A DNA stretch of 64,000 bases from Corynespora cassiicola (taxonomy: Eukaryota > Ascomycota > Dothideomycetes > Pleosporales > Corynesporascaceae), in the NCBI GenBank assembly GCA_022059125.1, contig JAEUWY010000001.1, positions 4,712,001-4,776,000 of the forward strand. Direction: 5' to 3'. Positions 12,821-22,818 of this stretch are shown here, piece after piece (positions within the stretch are counted from its first letter, which is position 1; the number at the start of each line of letters is the position of its first letter). Made by a program: the position numbers and the translations under genes. Below the pieces are notes generated by a model that was not told the origin of the DNA, made no database searches, and saw only the letters and a program-made list of their open reading frames with translations.

Positions 12821-12880
12821 GGGTGGCCGCAATCGCACCATTGAGATGTTCAAGCGCTCTTGCCTTCGACAACCAACAAA

Positions 12881-15480
12881 ATGGCTTCTCCATTGTCGTT
12901 GCTCCTGTCCAGCGTCTTGCTCACATCCACCGTTCGCGCCCAGGCTTATGATTCTGGTATAACGACTCTACGTTGACTCCTGGACACTTCTGACATATCT
13001 CACAGGCGACCGTTCTGAGGATGCCTTTTCATGGGTCCAGCCCTTGAACACGACCATTCTTGGTCCATACGGCCACTCTCCAGCAGTCGTTCCTTCCCGT
13101 ACGTTGTAACAGTTTTGTCCTTGGAAAGGTCGTCCCTAACATTTCAAAAGCTCATACCAATGGAACTGGTGGATGGGAAGAGGCTCTGGCAAAGGCCAAG
13201 GAGTTTGTGGCCCAATTGACTTTGGAGGAGAAGGCCGACATGGTCACTGGCCAGCCTGGTCCATGCGTTGGTATGTATGACCGAATCTCACCGCAAAACA
13301 TTGCTAACTATGAGCCAGGTAACATTGTTGCCATTCCTCGTCTTGGATTCAACGGTCTTTGCCTTCAAGATGGTCCCCTGTCCATTCGTGTAGCGGATTA
13401 TGCCAGCGTGTTTTCCGCTGGTGTTTCCGCCGCCGCGACTTGGGACAAGGATATCTTGTACGAGCGCGGTCTTGCCATGGGCGAGGAATTCAGGGCCAAG
13501 GGTGCCCACGTCGCTCTCAGTCCTGTGGCTGGCCCCATGGGCCGCAGTGCCTACAGCGGTCGCAACTGGGAGGGCTTCTCTCCTGATCCTTATCTCACTG
13601 GTATTGCTATGGAGAGGACCATCCGAGGTCACCAGGCTGCAGGTGTACAGGCAACTGCTAAGCACTTCATCGGAAACGAGCAGGAGACTCAGCGCAACCC
13701 TACCTGGAACCCCAACGGCACCGTCGACTCCAAGCTCTTTGATGCCCTCTCGGCCAACATCGATGACCGAACCATGCACGAACTCTACCTTTGGCCGTTT
13801 GCTGATGCCGTCAAAGCCCAAGTTGCAAGCATCATGTGCTCGTACCAGCGCTTGAACGGATCTTATGCTTGCCAGAACTCAAAGGCTCAGAACGGTCTGC
13901 TCAAGGAGGAGCTTGGCTTCCAGGGTTACATCATGTCTGACTGGGGATCCACTCACTCTGGTCTCGCCTCCATTGAGGGCGGTTTGGATATGACCATGCC
14001 CGGAGGATTGGGAAGCTACGGAATGGTCTGGACCGCTGGCAGCTACTTTGGCGGTAACATTACCACCGCAGTGAACAACGGCTCCCTTGACGTCAGCCGA
14101 CTTGACGACATGATCATCCGCCAGTTCACTCCCTACTTCTGGCTTGGACAAGACAAGGACTTCCCCAGCATTGACCCTTCGGGCGGCGACCTCAACACCT
14201 TCTCGCCCAAGAGAACTTGGGTCCGCGAGTTCAACTTGACTGGTGAGCGCAGCCGCGACGTTCGTGGCAACCACGGCGAATTGATCCGCAAGCACGGTTC
14301 TGCTGGAACCGTCTTGCTCAAGAACGTGAACAAGACTCTTCCTCTTAAGGCACCCAAGTCGGTTGCTGTTTTCGGAAACGACGCCGGTGAGGACACCGAG
14401 GGTTTCTACAACCAGGAGGATTTCGAGTTCGGTACCCTTACTGCTGGTGGAGGCTCTGGTACCGGACGCCTCACCTACCTGATCACTCCTCTCCAGGCTA
14501 TCAAGGAGCGTGTGGCCAAGGACGGCGGTATTGTTCAGCAGTGGCTCAACAACACCTTGATCGCCAACTCCAACGTGACCGATCTTTGGATCCCCACTCC
14601 TCCTGATGTCTGCATTGTTTTCCTCAAGACTTGGGCTGAGGAGGCTGCTGACAGGGCTCACTTGTCCGTCGACTGGGATGGCGAAGCCGTTGTTGAGTCC
14701 GTTGCTAAGGACTGCGCGAACACCGTTGTCGTTACCCACTCGTCGGGTATCAACCTGTTGCCCTTCGCCGACCACCCCAATGTCACTGCTATCCTTGCCG
14801 CTCATTTCCCTGGTCAAGAATCTGGATACTCCCTGGTCGACCTCCTTTACGGCGATGTCAACCCATCTGGTCACCTTCCCTACACCATTGCTTTCAACGG
14901 CACTGACTACAATGCTCCCCCGACCACCGCCATCAACACCACCGGTTTCTACGACTGGCAGAGCTGGTTCGACGAGAAGTTGGAGATCGACTACCGCTAC
15001 TTCGATGCCCACAACATCTCCGTCCGCTACGAGTTCGGTTACGGTCTGAGCTACACCACCTTCGACATTGCCGACCTTGCCAGCGAGCCTCTCGACGATG
15101 CCGTTACCTCCGCCGCTCCCGACCTCCCCATCCAGCCCGGTGGTAACCCCGCCCTGTGGGAGCCCGTGTACAACGTTACTCTCTCCCTCACCAACACTGG
15201 TGATGTTGCCGGTGCTGCTGTTCCTCAGCTCTACGTCGGCTTCCCCACCGAGACCACTCCTGCTGGCACTCCTCCCAAGCAGCTCCGTGGTTTTGAGAAG
15301 GTCTACCTCGAGGTCGGAGAGACCCAGACCGTCTCCTTCGAGCTCCTCAGGAGACACCTGAGCTACTGGGACATCATCTCCCAGCAGTGGCTGATCCCTG
15401 AGGGTGAGTTCACCCTCAGCGCTGGCTTCAGCAGCAGGGACTTGAAGGCTGTCACGACTATTACGCCCGTCCAGGCTTAA
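12881..15480 (+). CDS. Secreted GH3 beta-glucosidase
   Basis: Four exons: 12881-12956, 13006-13098, 13151-13270 and 13319-15480, giving 816 aa. The third intron (48 bp) is divisible by three and stop-free, but removing it restores the family string CVGNI.AIPRLGF. The signal peptide is MASPLSLLLSSVLLTSTVRA. GH3 landmarks follow in order: LTLEEKADMVTG, LCLQDGPL, GRNWEGFSPDP, KHFIGNEQE, and the catalytic nucleophile Asp in GYIMSDWG (about D304). The (alpha/beta)6 sandwich and a fibronectin-III-like C-terminal domain (LRGFEKVYLE...) follow. It releases glucose from cellobiose and aryl or alkyl glucosides outside the cell and would complete the work of the GH5 cellulase. Codon choice is strongly C-ending, unlike its neighbours, which suggests high expression. 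Confidence 0.95.
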
Positions 15481-15720
15481 GCTTGTTGACGTGCAGTAAT
15501 AAATGTTAATCTAATGTTAATCTACGATTGTTATGAATAGACAATTTTGTACTTTCGAATGAATCATGCTTTGGCATCCCATGCACATGAATCTTTTACA
15601 TGAATCTGTCCCGTGTTGATGCTGTCGATGTGAGGAACGATACCTCTTGATGACTACCTAGATATTTATGAACCTAAATAAACATGTGATTTTGAAAAAA
15701 TTCATCTCATCAAACAAAGG

Positions 15721-16590
15721 CTAAACAACTTTCAGGAAGTCTTCTACTGTTTCTGCCAGCCCTTCAGTCCAACTCAGATGGGCAGCATGGCCTGCAGGGG
15801 AATGATAGATTTTGAAGTCACCTGTTTTCTGGCTCTGGAGTGCTATCATCCCCTCCTGATAAGCTTTGGGCAATACAGCATCACCATCCAAGACAACATA
15901 GCCGCAAGGAAGCGAAGCATACGCATCATTGGTGACCTTTGTTAAGGCCGGTGGGGAAGCAGTCAACTTCCCCTTCCATTTTGCTGCAACTTCCGGGTCA
16001 AGATCGTTGAACAGATATTTCTCAGGGTCGGCTATCGTCGTTAAGCCGTGTTCCTACATTGGCAGGTCAGTATATCGGTGCGCGATTTGGGGGCTCTAGC
16101 TGACATGTAAATTCAACCATGGCGACACAACTACCTCTTCGTCCTTGGGGTGAAAGAATTCGGTTATGGATTGGCCAACTGGAATGATAAATCCACCATA
16201 AAATAGTATCCCAATGATTCCTCCAGCGAGGCCCTTTGCTGCGCGGGTCTCTGCTTGTAGCTCTGGAATCGCTGCTTGTGTCGCCGTCCAACCGCCAGCT
16301 GAATGCGCGACAAGGAGTACGCGCTTTCCTTGCTCCACGATCAGAGTCCTCAAGACATCATTAACGACTGCAACGCTATCTTCGCCTTTCGGATATCCAC
16401 CAGAAGGAGGTGGGCGACTGAAGTCTGGGTTATGGATATCGCCAACGTTGAGTTTTGCCATGTCTGATGTAGGTAGCTGGGGGCAATGTGCGTCGAGATT
16501 GCGCCCCTCGAGGGCCGTTACGAAATCTTGGTAATGTTCAGGAGTATGGTAGTAGCCATGACAGATAACGACCGCGGTATCAAGGGACAT
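15721..16590 (-). CDS. Alpha/beta hydrolase, cytosolic
   Basis: Two exons on the minus strand, 16590-16105 and 16053-15721; the 51-bp intron is gtcagc...ctgac...atgtag. The product is 272 aa. An alternative in-phase donor lies 21 bp earlier but would remove residues that read naturally into HGLTTIADPEKY. The nucleophile elbow is AHSAGG (serine near residue 96), preceded by the oxyanion region CHGYYHTPEHY near residues 10-20. The catalytic His is probably in AAHLSWTEGL near the C-terminus, and the acid probably in LDGD. There is no signal peptide. This belongs to the fungal AB-hydrolase family of unknown substrate. It lies convergent with the beta-glucosidase (240 bp apart). A broken relative sits just upstream. 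Confidence 0.85.
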
Positions 16591-16626
16591 TGTTCCAGGG
16601 CAGATTGATGCGTTGGTGTGCGAAAG

Positions 16627-16815
16627 TTAGATTGATCGAGTGTGGAATGGACGCACAGCCTTTTTTCCACCTGCAGGGGAATGCTTAAGGGTTATAAAAC
16701 TTGATGCTTGTGGGAACACGTTAAAGTAGCCAATGATTCCTTGTTGGATCTCTTCCGAAAGTGTCAGCGCTGTTTCCTTGGTGGTGATGAGACGCGATGT
16801 CGATTGAACCGGCAT
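16627..16815 (-). pseudogene. C-terminal fragment of a paralogous alpha/beta hydrolase
   Basis: A 62-codon minus-strand frame directly upstream of the intact hydrolase. Its order ...TTKETALTLSEEIQQGII...LKHSPAGG mirrors the C-terminus of the neighbour, which has LDGDAVLPKAYQEGMI...IYHSPAG. The two genes also share the identical DNA string cctgcaggggaatg (15791 and 16670 regions). No N-terminal domain, nucleophile elbow or terminal SWTEGL segment is present. A possible splice acceptor (gctttag) lies just before it. I read it as a relic of a tandem duplication rather than a gene. Confidence 0.55.
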
Positions 16816-18493
16816 AAGCGCTAAAGCCCCGCGAAGGATTCAACCAAGCAATTATAGGTAATTGTTTCCCAAAATAAACAAATATTTTGGTGTATTACTA
16901 ACTCAAAATCCGTTAGAAGTCAGTAAGAGCGCATAAATATCTACTTAGGTAGCGAGGTAGTCGTCCTCAATGGTTCCAAGGTTTCCAACCTTCCAGGTTT
17001 CAAGGTTCCAGGCTGGAGGTTGCGCTGCATCCGTCACGTGACATATCATACCTGCCCATCTACCACCTGGGCAGGTACCTAGGTACGGTACCCAGGTCCT
17101 TTCTACCTAGGGGAAGTTGGAAAGACCGAATACGGGGAATTTGATGATCGGCTTCAACTCCGACAAAACTCATTTGGCTAGTCATGATTAGAGTTATGGC
17201 GACACTCCTGACGTGGCTCGGACGAAATGAAGGGCGATTTAATACCTGGGTGCGAAAATATTTCGAGTGTTGCCAATTGTGGGCCTCGGTTTTGGTCTAC
17301 CAAAATGACTCAAACGTGATGCTGGGCATCATCTTGGCTGTTTTCAATGTCAGTTAGGTTACAGTGCCCACTAGAATCACGTTGACAGACACCTAGGCCT
17401 ACAATAAGTCGACTGTAATCTGGATAAATAACATGAATTGATATTACCAGAGCATTATTATTGAGGACTCACGCTATTTGGGCAGAATTGAGGATTCTAG
17501 ACGACATGCCCTTCGTGATCAAACATCGAGTTGAATCAATACCTCGGATCACGTTCCAATGTTGGACAGAGCTCTGGTCTCTTTTTTTTTATCGCCCTGA
17601 TACTCTAAGCGCTTTCTGTTCCAGGGGGTCTGCATGGGAGTTATCAACAGAGAGTGGACCGTCGTGGGTTCCGTGTCACGATTGCCTTGGCTGCCAATAT
17701 TTTCATCTAAACTTCATCCTGAATAAGATTGTCTTGAATGATGTAGCGGCCATGCGGCTGCGGAAGGGCGACGCTTGTGCTCTAATTCAATGTTTCGGCG
17801 TATGGATATTTCTCAGTCTAAGAAGCAATTCACTCAGACAAAACTCTCTTTGGTGGAGTTATTGGATATGTGTTCACCTTAATGCACCCCCTCCAATTGT
17901 GCTGTTTTGATCATCCACTAAATTTACAGTCCCTGCGCGCTTCTCGTGTCGGGACCTTCACCAACGCACGGACCCTTCCTAACAAGGTAGGTTCCTTTTG
18001 TCCACCACGGCGTGGTACATATATTTACGAGACGAAATGACAATGATCAAGTGGCGAGTTATAATTGCGGTCACATAAAGAACGCCCCTCTCGGCGTCTG
18101 TAAATTCCACTTCTTACACGCTTGCAATTAATATGACACTGTCAGGCGCACAGGCCAAATACGATTCCACCAACCGGAGAGTTGTGTTTCGTACTATTGT
18201 CCCCACACACGAATCTTTATCCTGGGGTAAATGTCCGAGAGCGCCGTTTCAACGACACGCGGGCAGGCGAGTGTGGAGGCATGTCAGCAAGGTATCGTGA
18301 GATCGTATAGAGGTGCACAATTCTAGACGGAGGAATCTGCAGCCCTTAATATAGATGGAGAAACCCGCAACCCTTGCAATCGCCCATTTTTGGTCTTTCC
18401 ATATAAAAGTCAATTGATTCCGTCGAGCTTTTCTATTCTCTTGTACATTAGTACTCCCAATCTTGTCAGTTTTGTTTCAATCACTTAGCAATC
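16816..18493. other. Intergenic region with AGGTACCT-rich island, 1.7 kb
   Basis: The part at 16975-17110 is full of short related motifs: ggttccaaggtttccaa-type repeats, the palindrome gtcacgtgac (17033-17042), a hairpin with 9-bp perfect arms (acctgccca at 17050-17058 and tgggcaggt at 17068-17076) and overlapping cctagg and ggtacc palindromes. The remainder, including 17461-17910, has open frames with no recognisable protein. The last 150 bp are the pectinesterase promoter. Confidence 0.6.
18402..18408 (+). promoter_or_regulatory. TATA box of the pectin methylesterase gene
   Basis: The sequence tataaaa lies 86 bp before the ATG at 18494. Confidence 0.6.
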
Positions 18494-19546
18494 ATGCGGT
18501 CTCTCATTACATTCTTTTCTTTAGCCTCTGCAGCTTTCGCAGCTCCCACAGGTTCCAGGACAACTGCTCCGTCTGGATGTCTGGTGGTCAGCAAGAATGC
18601 TTCGTCAGGGCAATACAAGACGGTGCAGGCTGCTGTCGACAAGCTGAGCACCAGCAGTAGCTCCGCTCAATGCATCTTCATTGACCAAGGAACATACAAC
18701 GAGCAAGTCTACATCAAGGCGCTGGCTGGACCTTTGACCTTGTACGGCTACACATCCGATGTGTCAGGATATGCTGGAAACAAGGTCACCATCACCCAGA
18801 AACTGAGCCAGGACGATGTTGCCAATAACGACCTGACGGCAACCCTTCGAGCTTGGACGAGCAACTTGAAGGTTTACAACATCAACCTTGCCAACACTCG
18901 TGGCAAGGGCTCCCAAGCTCTTGCTGTGAGCGCTTCTGCCGATAAGCAAGGTTACTATGGAGGTAATAACTCGCTATCCCCTCGACGCATGTCTCAAGCT
19001 GACCCCCGTTTAGTGAAGTTCACTGGCTTCCAAGACACGATCCTCGCCCAGACCGGAGCTCAGGTCTACGCAAAATGCTACATCGAGGGCGCCACCGACT
19101 TCATCTTCGGCCAAAAGGCCGCCGCTTGGTTTGACGGATCCGACATCCGCGTCGTCGCCAACTCCGTTGGCTACATCACCGCCAGCGGCCGTGACAGCAG
19201 CTCCAACCCCAACTACTACGTCATTAACAAGTCCAACGTCGCCGCCGCCTCCGGAAACTCGGTTGCCGCCGGAGCATTCTACCTCGGCCGCCCGTGGCGC
19301 AACTACGCGCGCGTCGTCTTCCAGAACACAGCCCTCAGCAACGTCATCAACGCCGCCGGATGGAGGAGCTGGAACACGGATGACCCTCGCACCGACAAAG
19401 TCGAGTTTGGCGAGTATGGAAACACTGGTGACGGATCCAAGGGTACGCGCGCAAGCTTCTCCAAGAAGCTTAGCGCCGCTGTCAAGATTGAGACGGTCTT
19501 GGGAAGCAGCTACAAGGACTGGGTCGACACCGCGTACCTGTCTTAG
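18494..19546 (+). CDS. Secreted pectin methylesterase (CE8)
   Basis: Two exons, 18494-18962 and 19014-19546; the 51-bp in-frame intron runs ggtaata to tttag. Its removal joins GYYG to VKFTGFQDT, the expected family sequence. The product is 333 aa with signal peptide MRSLITFFSLASAAFAAP. CE8 catalytic features are complete: QDTILAQTGA (acid/base Asp, about D164), GATDFIFG (nucleophile Asp, about D185) and YLGRPWR (substrate Arg, about R249) on a right-handed beta-helix. It removes methyl esters from homogalacturonan and opens pectin to lyases. A TATA box lies 86 bp upstream. It is one of three secreted wall-degrading enzymes in the first 20 kb. Confidence 0.95.
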   Translation: MRSLITFFSLASAAFAAPTGSRTTAPSGCLVVSKNASSGQYKTVQAAVDKLSTSSSSAQCIFIDQGTYNEQVYIKALAGPLTLYGYTSDVSGYAGNKVTITQKLSQDDVANNDLTATLRAWTSNLKVYNINLANTRGKGSQALAVSASADKQGYYGGNNSLSPRRMSQADPRLVKFTGFQDTILAQTGAQVYAKCYIEGATDFIFGQKAAAWFDGSDIRVVANSVGYITASGRDSSSNPNYYVINKSNVAAASGNSVAAGAFYLGRPWRNYARVVFQNTALSNVINAAGWRSWNTDDPRTDKVEFGEYGNTGDGSKGTRASFSKKLSAAVKIETVLGSSYKDWVDTAYLS

Positions 19547-20648
19547 AGCTCTGATTTCCGCGGAAGAGGGCGGGAAAGTTTCTCTTCGTTGTAAATATTG
19601 AATTAGTCCCGGCTGCGGAAGGGGGCGGGTGAATGTAAATACGGCATTCTTTAGCCACTTTAGCTGAATGTTATGCAAACCTGACATTTGATTGAACATG
19701 CTATTTGCTCATGATGCGCACAGCGGTCAAGACAATTTTTGAAAGTAGCTCGTGAAGATGATTGGGCGTTTATTTATTCGTGGAATCTAGATGCGGTATA
19801 TAGTTCTGAAGATAATAGCATTGAGGTTTGGTGCCGTGGCTCAGCATGACAGGATCTGGTCTCCGATAATGATTTCGACATTAAGAGGTGGAAATCCCAG
19901 TGGAACGAAAGAAGGCAAGCAATTATACAGCCAGAAGCTTGAGGGGAATGATGGAAGTCCAGAGGTGTCGTCCTCAGGCTACGTGCTTCAAGCTTACGAA
20001 CATGATGGAATCATTCCAAGGACAGTGGCCACGGACATCGATCTCCAACATGGTCAACAGCGACTCTTTGTCGGATATTCTCCCTGATTGTCAAAAGTGC
20101 TCAGATCCACCGCACGGCTCGAACGGGGGGGGAGAACAACCGCCGGCAATGCCCCGGTTGCACGCTGCGCCTTCTCGGGCTCGGACAGGAAAATGCGCAT
20201 GGCCAACTCCGCAATGTCTAACTTGCAAAGTGAAGCTTACATGGTTGTATCCCTGCGCCACACACGGGCGGTCGAATCCACCCAGATCTAGAACTGACAG
20301 GTAGGGCCGCAGTAGAACCATGGGTGGGCCTTCGGTGCGCATCCGGGCTGACCGGAACCTTGGTCCTTGGCACCATGTTTCAGAAACAAGCTCTATTGAC
20401 GGTTTATGAATGAATAATAGGGACAGGGAGGTCGCAGAAGCCGCTGATTACAAGGTTAGACTGTGATAGAGAAAAGGCCGTTTGAGACCACGGCTGCGCA
20501 TGCACGCTGGCCTTATATTTCTGGCTCCTCGTAATGGTGCAAATTGATTTTCATTTTTTTTCTACTTGCGGGAATCCAGTCTCCTGACTTAGAGTCGTAC
20601 ATTTTTTGTTCGAGATTTGATTTCATGAGTGCGCCTGGAATTGGCCGC
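19547..20648. other. Intergenic region between convergent genes, 1.1 kb
   Basis: Lies between the 3' ends of the pectinesterase (+) and the CUE-domain gene (-). The longest open frame (19888-20304, plus) has no motif and no splice partners. No gene is supported. Confidence 0.6.
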
Positions 20649-21300
20649 TTACGAAGGTCCTGCAGAGGGTGCTACATCTGAGGCCTTTGCTTTGTCCTTC
20701 TCTTCCATCTTCCTCCGTGCGGCTAGAACCATCTCTTCTCTCCTCCGCTGGAGATTTGCCTGGCGCTCGTTGCGGTCCTGAGACCATGCCTTGGATTTTT
20801 GTGGCTCTTCCGACCCGCTTGTGGTGGTGCTGAGCTTCGACTTGAGGTTGTATCGCGTGATCAAATCGGGTTGAGCGGGCTTCGTAGGCGGTGTTGCGGT
20901 TCGGGAAGGAGGGTTCGAGCGTGAAGGAGGTGGATTAAATGATGGTGGCGCCTATACACGAAGTTAGAATAGCCTGGCTGGCGGTGTGGTGTGGTATGAG
21001 GATAGCCCCCGGGTGAGAGATGGGAGAACTGACAGGATCCAACGTCCTCCCACTCAGGACACGTTCAGTCGTTGCTGCCACATTCCCTCCGTTCCTCTGC
21101 AAGTCCCAAGCGATGTCTCTCCGACTCAACTGTGGAAACATCTGGGCTATCTGGTCGACTTGGGCGGGGTTGATCCTAGGCGGGGCCCGTTGCGCGGGCT
21201 GTTGCGTGCCTGAAGGTTTGGCGAAATACCATCGTACGGCAAGAACAGTCAGAACCAGGAAAACTATGACTTGTGGTATGTTGAGTGTTTGCTCTGCCAT
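20649..21300 (-). CDS. CUE1: CUE-domain ER membrane protein, Cue1-like
   Basis: Two exons on the minus strand, 21300-21034 and 20951-20649; the intron starts gtcagt and ends tatag. The product is 189 aa. Domains in order: an N-terminal transmembrane anchor at about residues 10-25 (VIVFLVLTVLAVRWYF), a CUE ubiquitin-binding domain at about 43-85 with MFP and the LSG end typical of the fold, a proline-rich linker, then a basic helix containing ERQANLQRRREEMVLAARRK. The last part corresponds in position and character to the Ubc7-binding region of Cue1. By family knowledge it recruits and activates Ubc7 at the ER membrane in ER-associated degradation. It shares a 512-bp divergent promoter region with the gene at 21813. 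Confidence 0.8.
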
Positions 21301-21812
21301 GGCGAGCGTGGGACGAGGGATCGGAAGTGTTCCGATAATGGATGAGCGGTGACGTGAACTGGTGGTGCGTATGCGGGCAGCAGGTAGGAGGCGACGGTCT
21401 TTTGATGGAGGTTTTTCAAGGATCTCGCTGTTCCAAGGCGAGATGCGTATGCAGAGAGAGCGTCAAGGGCTGTGCCGGTGGGGAATCGGCGAAGGAGACG
21501 ACGGAGACGTGAAGGTGTTCACGGAGCCGCTCGGGCAAATGATGTGCCATCTCCGAACCATCACCGCGCACGCCCCTTTTGTATTGACTGACCCACAGGT
21601 TCGCGCGCCCCATCGCCCAACCCTCTCGCACGTTACGGCGCCCCAGACAACAACCCCGCCGAGCTCAATTGCTCCGGCATCCACTCTTTTGACCCATCAT
21701 GCAATAGTTCATGCTTGTAATATCCCGTGATACCCATATACACTCCTTCCCTTCTTGGTCTGCTTGGACCCACCACAACGCGCCCACGTACACGGTCCCC
21801 CCGCTAGACGCC
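21301..21812. promoter_or_regulatory. Divergent promoter region, 512 bp
   Basis: Separates the start codons of the Cue1-like gene (minus) and the expansin-like membrane protein (plus). Open frames inside it are short and carry no motifs. Confidence 0.5.
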
Positions 21813-22629
21813 ATGAGCACCACACAGGTTCTCCCAGAGGTCCCCCCAAAAGATCCCCAGGATCTTCAGGATCCAAAGCAGCCACTGCCCGCACATACAA
21901 ACGGAGCCGACAATTCTGGCTGGGATATCCCAGAAGAGGGCATCTCCAAGCGGCGCCACATCCACCTTGGATTGGGCGCGAGCTCCACACGCTGGGCTAT
22001 TGCGGATCGTTTCGACCGCATACTGCCCCCTCACAGGCGTTATCTTGGCCGAAGCCGTAGAACATTCTTAATCGCAATAGCAATCTTACTTCTCTGCTTG
22101 CTGGCGCTCATCATTGGACTTGCCGTGGGGCTAACTAAGAAAAATTCGGGGTCCGTATGCTCCATTATCCATCTGTGGCACCTGCTCACATTCGAACTTT
22201 AGCAATCGCAATCTTCCTCTTCCCGATGGTGCCGAAACCTACACGGGGGATTTGACTTACTACAACCCGGCCCTTGGCGCATGTGGCATACAATCTACTG
22301 ATGATGATGCCATCGTCGCCGTCTCTCACTATACGTATGACGCAGTACAGACTGGCAGCGACCCCAATCAAAACCCCCTGTGCGGAAGAAAGATCCGTGC
22401 TCAAAGGATTAATGAAGGAAAACAGGTCAGCATCGACTTGACTGTTGTGGATCGATGTGAGTCTGGCCTTTTGTGCTATGTGGAAACAAGTTGGCTGCTT
22501 GTGACAAACTTCTAACGTCACTCAGGCACTGGTTGTCAACCGACTGACATAGATGTCAGTCCTGCCATGTTCAGGAAACTAGCAGATCCCGATTTGGGCA
22601 GGGTCCCGGTGACTTGGGCTTGGTTGTGA
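21813..22629 (+). CDS. Membrane-anchored expansin/RlpA-like double-psi beta-barrel protein
   Basis: Three exons, 21813-22150, 22203-22456 and 22526-22629, giving 231 aa. Phases close exactly; donors are gtccgt and gtgagt. The N-terminal 85 residues are polar and proline-rich, with a basic RRYLGRSRR before a single membrane helix at about residues 87-108 (LIAIAILLLCLLALIIGLAV), so type II orientation is likely. The outside part is a double-psi beta-barrel: TGDLTYYNPALGACG, the CGRKIRA strand, VVDRCTGCQPTDIDVS and a closing VPVTWAW. This is the RlpA-like/barwin-like fold shared with expansin domain 1 and fungal plant-inducible secreted proteins. There is no expansin domain 2. It probably acts on or binds cell-wall polysaccharide. 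The next gene ends in a related domain. Confidence 0.85.
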
Positions 22630-22818
22630 GCAATACGGCTTTTCTGACCTTGGAGGATTTCAGTCATGGTTGCCTCGTTCATGTGCCGGTATTCCCAGAG
22701 TGTATATATTCCTGCGTAAGCTTGGGTACTCTCAAATTTGGCACTACTTTTGTCATCATCTGTTTATTATGCATATGGCATTTTTCATTCACACTGACGA
22801 TAATATTGCACTTTCGTA

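Larger units (their letters stand above)
9769..12880. other. Long gene-free region upstream of beta-glucosidase, 3.1 kb
   Basis: No open frame here shows a recognisable domain, codon bias or splice continuity. It contains a short direct repeat, gggccaattc, around 10520-10560, a 19-T run at 11528-11546 and several SYGGRG motifs (10786, 12097, 12190, 12372). SYGGRG is the consensus of the CreA carbon-catabolite repressor, so their presence is compatible with glucose control of the beta-glucosidase. Motifs this short also occur by chance. Confidence 0.55.

Noticed and set aside
13879..15357. 492-codon open frame antisense to the beta-glucosidase
   Set aside because: It is a shadow of strong C-ending codon bias in the sense gene; no domain, and the sense strand is an unmistakable GH3 enzyme.
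4556..19546. A co-regulated cell-wall-degradation or secondary-metabolite gene cluster
   Set aside because: GH5, GH3 and CE8 genes are separated by unrelated genes and long spacers; there is no PKS, NRPS, terpene synthase or pathway regulator. Proximity alone does not show a cluster.
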